Position numbers and translations under genes: made by a program. A DNA stretch of 64,000 bases from Leptobrachium leishanense. Lineage: Eukaryota > Chordata > Amphibia > Anura > Megophryidae. How positions within the stretch are numbered: position 1 is the stretch's first letter; the number at the start of each line of letters is the position of its first letter. The notes beneath the pieces are model-generated. The model worked only from the letters and a program-made list of their open reading frames with translations, did not search any database and was not told where the DNA came from. Shown one piece after another: positions 55,394 to 64,000 of the stretch. The stretch lies in contig CM019065.1 in NCBI GenBank assembly GCA_009667805.1, positions 153,548,101 to 153,612,100 of the forward strand, given 5' to 3'.

Positions 55394-55627
55394 TCAGGGG
55401 CATTGTGCCCGGCTGTGTCCTGGCTCACCGCACTCGAAGCATCGTTGCGAGCTTCTCTGGTCCTCAGCTGGCCTTGGAAAAGTCTCATCACCATGATCTG
55501 TGCCGTACAAACTTGGGGATCCCTGGGACCTTTTGGCCAAACACCTTTTTCCGGGCAGGTGGGTTCCCTGTGACTCTTGGTGACTCATCCAGGTCCCTGG
55601 CGGCCATGTATTGTTCCACATGGGCAA
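55394..55627 (-). pseudogene. Gmr1-like gag C-terminus with CCHC knuckle
   Basis: On the minus strand CFECGEPGHSRAQCP gives a C-x2-C-x4-H-x4-C zinc knuckle. The frame then shifts by one base into EPMLCGLCKASHYYCGLMGR before the protease. It is the part of gag downstream of the LTR-element insertion at 55633. Confidence 0.82.
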
Positions 55628-55632
55628 CCATC

Positions 55633-56178
55633 TGTCAAGTCCCACGGCGACACCGTGGCAAAAAGTCCAAGTCATGAGACCAACCCTGGTGGCAAGCTCA
55701 TGTACAGCAGTATGCCTTAGCCCAGCTTTTGTATACTGCATCAGGTGGATGTAATGAGCACTGGCCGGGTTCCTTAAAAGAATCACTCCCACATCCAGCC
55801 AGTGCTCTGTCAATAATGTTGGATTCCTTGTGAAAGAAAGGTGCCTGATTTATCCCAAGAGCCAAGTGACCAGCCTTGCTGTTTATTCTGATTCCCGTGT
55901 ACCGGACCCCTGGCTATTCCTCTGGACTTTGCTTCTCTTACTCCTTGAAGGTACAGTCTCAAGACCTCTTCTACATTTACCCATCCCAAAGACTTTACAT
56001 CATCTGTGTTTGTTTTTCAAGGACTTATTATTTATACAGATTCCTGCCTTTTTATTTGTATCCAGTTCTTCAATATAAGTTCCTGCTATTTTCACCAAGC
56101 CTTTTGTTGTTGCCTTTATTTACTGCTTCCTGGGTTCATATTCACGTCACCGGTGTCCCAAGAACCCGGTCCCTGACA
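55633..56178 (+). repeat. 5' LTR of nested LTR element
   Basis: TGTCAAGTCCCACGGCGAC to CGGTCCCTGACA; it pairs with 58199-58747 at high but not complete identity. The flank CCATC precedes it (55628-55632). Confidence 0.9.
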
Positions 56179-56180
56179 AA

Positions 56181-56657
56181 ATGACAGAGCCTGATGCAAA
56201 TGAACCCGCAGTAAATAAAATTCTGTTGGACTTTCTGAAAGCTGCCTTCCAGGAGCTAATGACCCACCTGATACAATGCTTCAAGGAGCTACTGCAGAGT
56301 GCCTGGGACTTATCTTCTAAGGTCTGCACTCCAAGAGGTCAAACACGCTATGGTCCTTTAAACTCTGAAGAGCGTGACAGAAGACAAGCTAACAATCTGT
56401 GTTACTACTGTGGAGGGGACCATTATTTAAAGGACTGTCCTGTAAGACTCCGCAAACCTCTTGCTTCAGTGACCAGACCGTCTCCAGGACCCAAGACCAC
56501 CTCTGTGCAAAAGTCTGTACCCCCATCCAGGCCTGCAGCCAGGAAGTCTCCAGCAATTAAACCAGCAACCAGTAAGTCCACTCGTACCAAATCGGAGTAT
56601 TATGATTATGCATATCCTGCACCCTTACGGGCAGAACTCAGATGCCATATATCCTGA
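56181..56657 (+). CDS. Gag-like protein with CCHC knuckle
   Basis: The frame begins three bases after the 5' LTR (ATG 56181; MTEPDANEPAVNKILLDF). It has a helical N-terminus, then GPLNSEERDRRQANNLCYY and CGGDHYLKDCPVRLRK, which form the C-x2-C-x4-H-x4-C knuckle and lead-in typical of Sushi-type gag C-termini. The capsid region is largely missing (158 codons). The stop at 56655-56657 overlaps the next frame. Confidence 0.72.
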   Translation: MTEPDANEPAVNKILLDFLKAAFQELMTHLIQCFKELLQSAWDLSSKVCTPRGQTRYGPLNSEERDRRQANNLCYYCGGDHYLKDCPVRLRKPLASVTRPSPGPKTTSVQKSVPPSRPAARKSPAIKPATSKSTRTKSEYYDYAYPAPLRAELRCHIS

Positions 56658-57873
56658 ATCTGTCTTGCCTGATGTAATGAATCCACCAGTGCCTATGGAA
56701 CATGAACCCTCAGTGACTATGGATTACAATTGCCCTGAGCCTATGCAGATTGGAGCTGCTGTAGCTACCAGGATTGCAACTCCCATCACACTCAGCAAGC
56801 AACCTGTGAAATCCCTACCACCAGACTGCACATATACTTCCAATGGTGCTATAATACGGAAGAAAGATTTAAAAGTATATGAGGAGGCTTTGGCAACCAG
56901 AAAAGCAGCACAGCGGTCTAAAGGGAACACCACTCCCATCATTCACAGCCAGCGGGATTTGCCACTACCTATGTCATTTAAAGTTGACCGGCATCACCAT
57001 GGTGGCACAAACCGGCGTACAGGGTTCATTGGCTCCACCAAAGTCATCCCCTATCGAACTGCAGGGAAGGACTTCATTCCATTTGATCTCTCCTCATCTG
57101 ATGAATTTACAGAAGGGGAGATGGGCAAAGACCGAATTCGAGCTCCTGAGACCCCTTATACCTACTATGGCACCCTATTTGGAACTCTGGTAACCCCGAT
57201 CCCTCCTGACTATCTACATCCCAGCAGTAAGGACGTGGATAACCCTGGCCCAGCTCCCTCCAAAAGTACCCAGGAGGTTGAGTCTAGAGGCCTCAAGGTG
57301 CCCATCACAAACACTCCTGATGCTGAGACTCTGGCTCCTGTTTGTACCAAGGTACCCACTGCAGAAATGCCTGCTGCAGAATCTCAGGCTCCTGTTTGTA
57401 CAAAGGTACCCACCACAGAGATGCCGGCCGCAGAGACCCCGGCTCTGGCTTATGCCAAGGTACCCATCACAGAAAGACCTACCATAGAAACTGTGGCTTC
57501 TGCTGAGGTGCCTATTGCAGAGATGCCCGCTGCAGGGTCTTCGGTTCCTGTAGGTACTGAGGTGCCCGTTGCTGAGAAGCCCGCTGCAGATACTCCGGCT
57601 CTCAATTGCTTCAAGGTACCCGCCGCTGAGATGCCCGCTGCAGGTTCTCCACATTCTGCTGCTGCCAAGGTGCATACGACTGAGATCCCTGTTCCTACTC
57701 CTGATGAGGTTGCTGTTAAGGTACCTACTGCTGACCCCCTAAACCATGTTGAGGCGTCAGCTACCAAAATGCCTCATGCCATGGATACAGCTACCGAGTC
57801 AACACAAACAGAGACTGCGGAGACCCCCACAAATTATGCGTTCATTATGTCAACCATATCCATCTTTTGTTGA
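56602..57873 (+). CDS. Second ORF of the nested LTR element, with repetitive KVPTAEMPAAE units
   Basis: The 423-codon frame overlaps the first by 56 bases in a different frame. It contains CPEPMQIGAA, a motif usually found upstream of the gag knuckle, then a Lys/Arg-rich middle with RKKDLKVYEEALATRKAAQ. A C-terminal half follows in which about nine units of KVP(T/I)(A/T)E(M/R)PAAE recur (57290-57730). No enzymatic domain is recognised. The intact long frame and the overlap suggest frameshifted expression, as an inference. Confidence 0.6.
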   Translation: MIMHILHPYGQNSDAIYPESVLPDVMNPPVPMEHEPSVTMDYNCPEPMQIGAAVATRIATPITLSKQPVKSLPPDCTYTSNGAIIRKKDLKVYEEALATRKAAQRSKGNTTPIIHSQRDLPLPMSFKVDRHHHGGTNRRTGFIGSTKVIPYRTAGKDFIPFDLSSSDEFTEGEMGKDRIRAPETPYTYYGTLFGTLVTPIPPDYLHPSSKDVDNPGPAPSKSTQEVESRGLKVPITNTPDAETLAPVCTKVPTAEMPAAESQAPVCTKVPTTEMPAAETPALAYAKVPITERPTIETVASAEVPIAEMPAAGSSVPVGTEVPVAEKPAADTPALNCFKVPAAEMPAAGSPHSAAAKVHTTEIPVPTPDEVAVKVPTADPLNHVEASATKMPHAMDTATESTQTETAETPTNYAFIMSTISIFC

Positions 57874-58198
57874 CCAAATCTCTACGGTTACAAGAACTGT
57901 AAAAGAACTCCAAGCAAACCAAGTATCTTTACAAAACCTGGTTCTAGATGCATGTGCCTCCTCTGTACCTTCACTCATGTATCCAGAGAAGGTTATGACC
58001 GGCAATTCAACCACTCAGCTCTGTCAAACTGCTGACTCCAGAAGGATCCCAGGTATGGCGAAAGTGGACTCCCCTATAATCCACAGCTTTAAAACAAAGC
58101 CTGTCCCTACTGGATCCACAGAACCAGCAGATCTACCCATCAGTGCTGAACCTGATACAAGTTGGTCTGCCCAGAGTTCGTCCCTAGATAGGGGGCTT

Positions 58199-58747
58199 TG
58201 TCAAGTCCCACGGCGACGCTGTGGCAAAAGGTCCAAGTCATGAGACCAACCCTGGTGGCAAGCTCATGTACAGCAGTATGCCTTAGCCCAGCTTTTGTAT
58301 ACTGCATCAGGTGGATGTAATGAGCACTGGCTGGGTTCCTTAAAAGAATCACTCCCACATTCAGCCAGTGCTCTGTCAATAATGTTGGATTCCTTGTGAA
58401 AGAAAGGTGCCTGATTTATCCCAAGAGCCAAGTGACCAGCCTTGCTGTTTATTCTGATTCCCGTGTACCGGACCCCTGGCTATTCCTCTGGACTTCTCTT
58501 CTCTTACTCCTTGCCGGTACAGTCTCAAGACCCCTTCTACATTTACCCATCCCAAAGACTTTACATCATCTGTGTTTGTTTTTCAAGGACTTATTATTTA
58601 TACAGATTCCTGCCTTTTTTTTATTTGTATCCAGTTCTTCAATATAAGTTCCTGCTATTTTCACCAAGCCTTTTGTTGTTGCCTTTATTTACTGCTTCCT
58701 GGGTTCATATTCACGTCACCGGTGTCCCAAGAACCCGGTCCCTGACA
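58199..58747 (+). repeat. 3' LTR of nested LTR element
   Basis: This matches the 5' LTR with several differences, such as CGACGCTGTGG against CGACACCGTGG, and a longer T-run near 58615. Confidence 0.9.
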
Positions 58748-58752
58748 CCATC

Positions 58753-59386
58753 TCATCGTAGGTAGTAGGGTTAGCTTGTCCCACCCACATTCACGGAGGG
58801 TGCGTGGCACTTCTCGTAGAAACCTGTCCAATACCAGAGTCTCCACAATCTGGGCTGGGGTCTGAACCTCTGGATGGAGCCATTTACAGGCCAAATGCAC
58901 AATATCTAACATTTGCGTTCTGGGAGGTAGTTTCTCATTAAACTTCCAATTATAGAAGCGCTGTGCCCTCACAGCTGTGGTTACACCAAACCTGGCCAGA
59001 ATTTCTGCTTTCAGCGAAGCGTAGTCAGCAGCTTGCACCTCATCCAGGTTATAATAAGCTTTCTGAGCCTCTCCCAGCAAGAAGGGTGCCAGTATCCCAG
59101 CCCACGTTTCTACAGGCCAGCCCTCACGAATAGCTGTGCGTTCAAATACACGGAGGTAGGCTTCCACATCATCCTCAGGCAGGATTTTCTGCAAGTAGCA
59201 GCTTGCTCGTACTCTGATTTTCTGGTCAGGCGGTGCTTGCCTTGACAGATGCTGCAGGGTCTCATGAAGCACCTCACGATCAGCTTTCTGGGCTTGAGTC
59301 ACGGCCTCAATTTGGGCTTGCAGTAGGTGATTGCTTTCACGCTGCGTAGCAGTGGCATGTACCAGTGCCTTTAGAACCTCTTCCAT
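58753..59386 (-). CDS. Gmr1-like gag with SCAN-related capsid
   Basis: The start ATG is at 59386 (MEEVLKALVHATATQRESN), 80 bases inside the 5' LTR. A short coiled coil is followed by DDVEAYLRVFERTAIREGWP, WAGILAPFLLGEAQKAYY, LKAEILARFGVT and RFYNWKFNEKLPPRTQMLD, as in the SCAN domain and the Gmr1-type capsid from which SCAN is thought to derive. The frame is open until it meets the inserted LTR element near 58752. Confidence 0.85.
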
Positions 59387-59465
59387 TTTCTCAGTGGATT
59401 CTGTACCTTTTTAATGTGTCCACCCCAGCAACACAGGTACACTTGATCCCACCGCTGCCACCACT

Positions 59466-59910
59466 TGTGATAAAAGCACTGGATGCAAGGTTCAATTGTC
59501 CCACTTTTATTCAACTCACAAAAGCAGCAGGGTACAGCAGCTCATCAAAATAAACAAAATATCAAAATATACACCTACTCCGTCTATGGAGCCTAACTAA
59601 ACATAGGATTTCTATCTGACAAATACTGGCCAGCTAAACTGGTACCCAGTCAAATAAACAGCGAATCGTTTTAACACAGAAAAGGTCAGGAGTTCCTCTC
59701 CTCGCTTCAGCCAGCACACAGACTGTCCATACAACAGCTTTCTCTCTCTGTCTGTCGGTCTGTGTCTTTCCTGGAACCACACGCATAGCTATATGGGCAG
59801 GGCAGTCTTAATTAGGCCTGGATTCAGAATGAACCCTTTTGTAGAAAAATAGGATTCTCCAGACGCCTAATACACGTGTGGTCTACATCCCTGCCCCTCA
59901 CCCAGTCACA
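59466..59910 (-). repeat. 5' LTR of the Gmr1-like element
   Basis: Its termini are TG...CA. The inner end is followed by the primer-binding-site candidate (59443-59463 complement). The portion homologous to 54106-54387 includes CCTGGAACCACACG and CAGACTGTCCAT. Confidence 0.85.
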
Positions 59911-61830
59911 TTATATAAATTAATAGGACACACCTTTTACACCTTACCAAAAATGCATAACCAGATCAACGAACTGTGGCCACCTTTTTATGCCTTACCA
60001 AAAATGCATAAAAATAAGAAGAACCCTCCACCTGGTAGACCTATAGTCTCCGGGAATGATAGTCTAACTCAAAATATCAGCCAATATCTCGACAAAATCC
60101 TATGGAAGTTTGTAGTACAATTACCATCATATGTACAAGATACCAAAGAAACATTGGCAATGCTAGATAAGATCAGTATTCCAACAGACGCTCTATTATG
60201 TACCTTTTAGACGTTGAGTCATTGTACGGCAGCATCCCGCATGATCAGGGATTAATTAAAACATGTTAAAAACTACCTTCAACGGGATTACAGTCTCTCA
60301 TTCGAATACATAACCTTTATTCTGCAATTACTACAATTCACACTGTCCCATAACTACTTTCTATTCGACGGAAAATACTATCTGCAATGCAGAGGATCCG
60401 CTATGGGTACACCCTGTGCGCCAACCTATACTTAGGTTTATGGGAAGAATTAGTAGTGTTCAGTAACCAAATGTTACAATTCCATCAATCCATTTTTTTT
60501 TATGGAAACGCTATATCGATGATATAGTAGTCATCTGGACATCAACAGAAGAATCGTTTAAACCGTTCATTGAGAGTCTAAATCATAATATCTTGAACTT
60601 ACGATTCACATAAGAAATACACAAAGATGAGATCAACTTACTTGACATTACAAATCGGAAGAATGATAAAGGCATGTTAGATTCCATGCTCTTTAGAAAA
60701 TCTACTGCCACCAATAGCTTACTAACTTGGTCAAGTTACCATCCACTATCATTGCGCAAAGGGATCCCCATCGGACAATATTTAAGACTTGGAAGAATAT
60801 GTAGTACAACTGATGAATTTGTAAGCAACGCGAGAAATCTACAATTACAGTTTAAAGCTAAAGACTATCGAAGAGCACTAAACACAGAACGTGCGACACT
60901 TCTTGATCCAGTAAGGTCAAAAAATCCCAACAAAATCATCTGTTTTAATCGGCAACTATGATGCAGGATGGATAGCAGTAAGAGAAATCTGCCAACGATA
61001 TTGGCCGATCCTATCGAGCAATATACACCTCAAACAAACTTTTAAGTAATAAACCTACAATGACAGCAAGACATTGTAAAAACATCGGTGATAGCCTCAT
61101 CCATAGCCATTTTCAAACTACAGAATCAACTACAAAAAATAAAAAGAAATGGCTTACACAAAATCTGAAAGGTACATACAAATTTTATTTATAAAGGATT
61201 TTACCAGTAAGGATACATTGATATTTCTCTCGTTTTCAAGTATGTCCTGGGTTCAAGAACATTGTTACAGAAATACAAAGTAGTAAAATGCAAGATATTA
61301 ACACAAAACAAATATACAGATTAACAGAAAATAAATATGTAGGAAATATAGTCACTATGTTACATATTTACAGGTGCATGTTTACAGGTGCAAATGTGGC
61401 AAATGCAAGGCCTGCACTCATGTACTAAAAGAGTCTAAATTTGTTAAAAATTTTGATGGATCAGATAGTACCCCATCAAACAATTGTTTAATTGTAACTC
61501 CCGTGGAGTTGTATATCAACTTATTTGTCATTGTGGTCTGAAGTATGTAGGCAAGATGATACGTCCACTGAAAGTCCGTATCCTGGAACATCTACGTGCA
61601 GTAAAGTCAGGATACCCCAGTAGGGAGACATCTTAAACTCTGCCAAGGAGGTTCGACTAATAACCTTTAAATTTTTAGGCATTGAACAGGTTAAATTAGG
61701 CCCACGAAAAGGTAATATTGATGCCAAACTGAAACGTTGTGAAGCCTTCTGGATTCATAATCTAAAGACCTTATATCCAAATGGTTTAAATGAGGGTTTT
61801 ACCTTCAGTCCATTCATTTAATTGTAATGA
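59911..61830 (+). pseudogene. Penelope-like element: reverse transcriptase and GIY-YIG endonuclease, broken
   Basis: Penelope-like elements encode a telomerase-related reverse transcriptase and a C-terminal GIY-YIG nuclease. Visible pieces in order are FYALPKMHKNKKNPPPGRPI and LPSYVQDTKETL, then LDVESLYGSIPHDQG, SAMGTPCAPTYA, RYIDDIVVIW (catalytic pair), and DYRRALNTERATLL. A cysteine cluster CKCGKCKACTHV and CNSRGVVYQLICHCGLKYVG with VRILEHLRAVK (GIY-YIG-like) follow. The Cys motif before the nuclease suggests a Neptune-type member. Frameshifts, stops and a dispersed-repeat insertion (61186-61385) interrupt it. The N-terminus is missing next to the Gmr1-like LTR. Confidence 0.9.
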
Positions 61831-61974
61831 TAGGTTTACAGGATCACTAATCAGCAAGCTTTTCACCCCCCCTTTTTTTCATCTTTTTAATTCACTGTAC
61901 CTATTAATTTATATATGAACAAATGGGCTTGCCCTTTATACATATTAAGAACTGTCAATAATTAGATCTAAGCG

Positions 61975-62441
61975 AAGCCCTGAACCTTTATATTATATCT
62001 CGGAGACTATTGCTCTTAAATATAATTTTAGCAAATCAACGGAAAGACTCTATATTATTGGACATCTAGTGAGGCATATACATAGAATGATTTCTGGTTT
62101 CACGGTATATTGAGTGTATAACAGTCATCCCTATTTTTGTCCCTGTATTGGCGATATGTCGATGTTATTATGGACCACCTTAAAATAACTATACGTCATA
62201 TTATATTAATAAAGACATGAAGGGTAAATCAGATAAGAGCCTATTTCAACGATGATATTATTATAAGGCTGAAACTCTACTCTGTATCTGAATATATTCC
62301 CCATTGAAACTTTATTTGTACATATTGTGTAGTTGTTCACAGCACGATTCTTTAGCAGGATTTTTGAGTCTAATAATTACTAGGAGCCCCTCTGTTTATT
62401 TATTCAAGCAGTTATTTCCTTATCTTTACCTTCTCACTTAT
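61975..62441 (+). mobile_element. Penelope-like 3' region, plus-strand copy
   Basis: This lies downstream of the nuclease coding region and is inverted relative to 51825-52289. Shared words include GATTTCTGGTTTCACGG and CCTATTTTTGTCCCTGTA. Confidence 0.75.
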
Positions 62442-62910
62442 TGATTAGAAGAAGTTCATCATTGACAAATGTCGTCATCAAGTTTTGAGTTGAGATATAT
62501 CGATATATTCCTATTAGGATAGTCAAATTAAAAGATCTCCTAGTTAGAACATACATAGAATAGTATTATTAATCAAGAAAGATCGTAAGCTCTGCTGATC
62601 GGGTGCAGATAAAAGCCGGTAAAAAGTAACAGATAAATTGATCTATTGCCGCTAGTCGTCTTCGCTCATCATTATAGACAGACTGCAAACCAGCTGGCTT
62701 CTTGGCGAACGGTAAACACCGTTCGTAAACACGAAAAGCCAGCTGGGAGCTTCATGTCTCCTAGCAACGGCACACACATGATCCTACTGCATCGAAGCTA
62801 CTTCCGTACGCCAGATATGCGCGCAACCCGGAAGTATATTGTAACAGCCGGTGCCGATAATTCAGACGAACCCCATTTGTATAAATACAGGTACAGTCAC
62901 CACGATACCT

Positions 62911-62954
62911 CACTCTTGAAAAAGCTGCGCTTATGCAGCGAAACGCGTCGAGTG
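62911..62954 (+). ncRNA. Hammerhead-ribozyme-like motif downstream of the Penelope-like element
   Basis: CACTC (62911-62915) pairs with GAGTG (62950-62954) as stem I. GCTGC pairs with GCAGC as stem II around a GCTTAT loop. GAAACGCGTC contains the GAAA core and a GTC cleavage triplet. The 5' core reads TTGAAAA instead of CTGATGA, so it is degenerate. The very short stem III (palindromic ACGCGT) is known for Penelope-associated hammerheads, which are thought to act as dimers. Confidence 0.5.
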
Positions 62955-62959
62955 GGTAT

Positions 62960-64000
62960 GTACTTTTGTGGTTTTTAACTGGTCACTTTTTTCAGCCTGG
63001 GCTTTGGCTGGCATTTTCTTGCAGTGTTATGAATTATTCCTAACTACCTCCCATTCTACCTCTACCTGACTATCATTGCCTCTGTTATATTCATACTTGC
63101 GACATTACAATAGCTGGGTATAGTAGGCGGCACGAACTGCCGAGGTTAGTTTGTTAGGGACTATTAAGTGAATATCCTTTTTGTCATTATCAGCTAGAGA
63201 TGCTACCACCGTACTGGCTGTTTAATTAGCCTTGTCTAATTTTGGCTACCCAGATTTATTTCTTAACACTAATTGTCTGTATATTGCTTTACACGTTCTT
63301 TTGTTGTTTTGTGTCCAACTAAAAATTTAATAAAGGCTTTTAGTCATGACAATGAAGTACTGACACACTTTTTGTCATACTGACTTTTTTGAAAATGCAT
63401 GTCAATTATACTGGATCACAGCCACTCTAATTGGTTGAACAATAAAATCCACAGAAACGTGCAGTGTGTATGAGCGTATCAGAGTTCCACAGCAATAGAA
63501 CTGTAATGGTAGCTATATCGCTTACCCAAGAGTAGCGGAGTTGGGATCTTTGAGGACAGAAGTATCTGCTTGAATCATACAGTCTGTAGTTTATAAACCT
63601 TTTTGTAACAAGGAGACACAAGGACTAACTGAATTGTCTCTAAGCTCTGAAGCTTTCGAGACCAACAGATTACCTAGGACACATTCAGAAATGACAGTCC
63701 GTGAAGTATTCAAGGTGCAGGGCAGTCAGAGATGCAGAAAACATAAAACAGAAATAAACAATAGATTGTTATCGTGGTCTTAGCAAAACCATAAACATAA
63801 GTTGTAACCTGGGAAAAAGGACCCCGGAGGGTTGCAAACGATACCCCTAAACGTGAAGGGATAGAACCCAAAACTGCAATGATCAACCCAGCAACCAGCA
63901 GGGGGTTGAATCACTAAAACAAGTGATGCAGCGTAATAAACACAATAGAGAGAGAGTAGTCTAAGACTCTAAGCCAAGCCGGGTCAAATAACAGGAGAAG
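62960..64000. other. No gene recognised
   Basis: A short module related to the array at 41190-41970 occurs at 63446-63500 (GTGCAGTGTGTATGAGCGTA). Otherwise no coding exons, terminal repeats or RNA genes are seen to the window end. Confidence 0.4.

Larger units (their letters stand above)
55633..58747 (+). mobile_element. Non-autonomous Ty3/Gypsy (Sushi-like gag) LTR element
   Basis: Two LTRs of 546 and 549 bp and a perfect 5-bp target duplication, CCATC (55628-55632 and 58748-58752), define it. A polypurine-like AGATAGGGGGCTT precedes the 3' LTR. The interior encodes a gag-like piece with a zinc knuckle and a long second frame, but no protease, reverse transcriptase or integrase. It lies inside the gag region of the Gmr1-like element. 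Confidence 0.92.
54106..59910 (-). mobile_element. Gmr1-like (SCAN-gag) Ty3/Gypsy LTR element, internally deleted
   Basis: The 5' LTR is 59466-59910 (TGTGACTGGG to TTTTATCACA on the minus strand). A truncated 3' LTR is 54106-54387. A primer-binding-site candidate, TGGTGGCAGCGGTGGGATC, lies two bases inside the 5' LTR. A purine tract GGGAGGGGGATA precedes the 3' LTR. Gag, a CCHC knuckle, an aspartic protease and an integrase C-terminus are present, but reverse transcriptase, RNase H and the integrase core are missing. A second LTR element (55633-58747) interrupts gag. Confidence 0.85.

Overview
The window is repeat-dense vertebrate DNA, most likely from an amphibian and probably a frog. That is inferred from the mix of Penelope-like, Ngaro/DIRS, BEL/Pao, Ty3/Gypsy, L1, L2, CR1, hAT and Harbinger sequences, and from the numerous GAAACGCG-containing hammerhead-like motifs. 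There is no bacterial gene organisation, no operon and no CRISPR array. Almost every long open frame belongs to a transposable element or is a by-product of a tandem repeat. The one host gene supported by the sequence is a retinol-saturase-like (RETSAT-like) oxidoreductase on the minus strand. Two exons with canonical splice sites are visible (51038-51197 and 44343-44488), and its other exons lie outside the window or were not found. Two processed pseudogenes of host genes are present: calmodulin (20072-20520) and ribosomal protein L6 (about 49150-49822).

Layout. 1-4.7 kb: a Harbinger-like MITE, a foldback element with a hammerhead-like motif, and a CR1 3' end. 4.7-14.2 kb: a nest in which an L1-type retroposon contains a hAT element, which contains a palindromic Penelope-like repeat, which contains a nearly complete Ngaro retrotransposon (gag, RT-RNase H, tyrosine recombinase, SGNH hydrolase, split direct repeats). 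14.2-21.7 kb: tandem repeats, a second hAT, an L1 relic, the calmodulin retropseudogene and another foldback/hammerhead unit. 21.7-26.7 kb: a very young LTR element with 1090-bp LTRs and an internal 162-bp tandem array. 27.2-34.8 kb: an almost full-length L1 with an 18-bp target duplication, interrupted by a third hAT. 35.4-37.5 kb: two Harbinger-type elements. 38.3-43.6 kb: a MITE split by a fourth hAT that carries an L2 and two tandem arrays. 43.6-51.2 kb: the RETSAT-like terminal exons, whose last intron holds a BEL/Pao element with a captured or inserted RPL6 fragment. 51.8-63 kb: Penelope-like sequence, a second L2, and a SCAN-gag (Gmr1-like) LTR element with a second LTR element inside it.

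The most unusual pattern is that three separate hAT insertions, each with its own 8-bp target duplication, carry expanded arrays of the same GAGCTGGGGCA(A/T)ATCCATG minisatellite. Two further sequences recur between hAT families. Also notable are five hammerhead-ribozyme-like motifs, a BEL element with an RPL6 fragment where pol should be, and an LTR element whose protease and integrase tail are joined in one open frame by internal deletion. Target duplications, terminal repeats and splice sites were read directly. Family names rest on recognised protein motifs and were not confirmed by any search.
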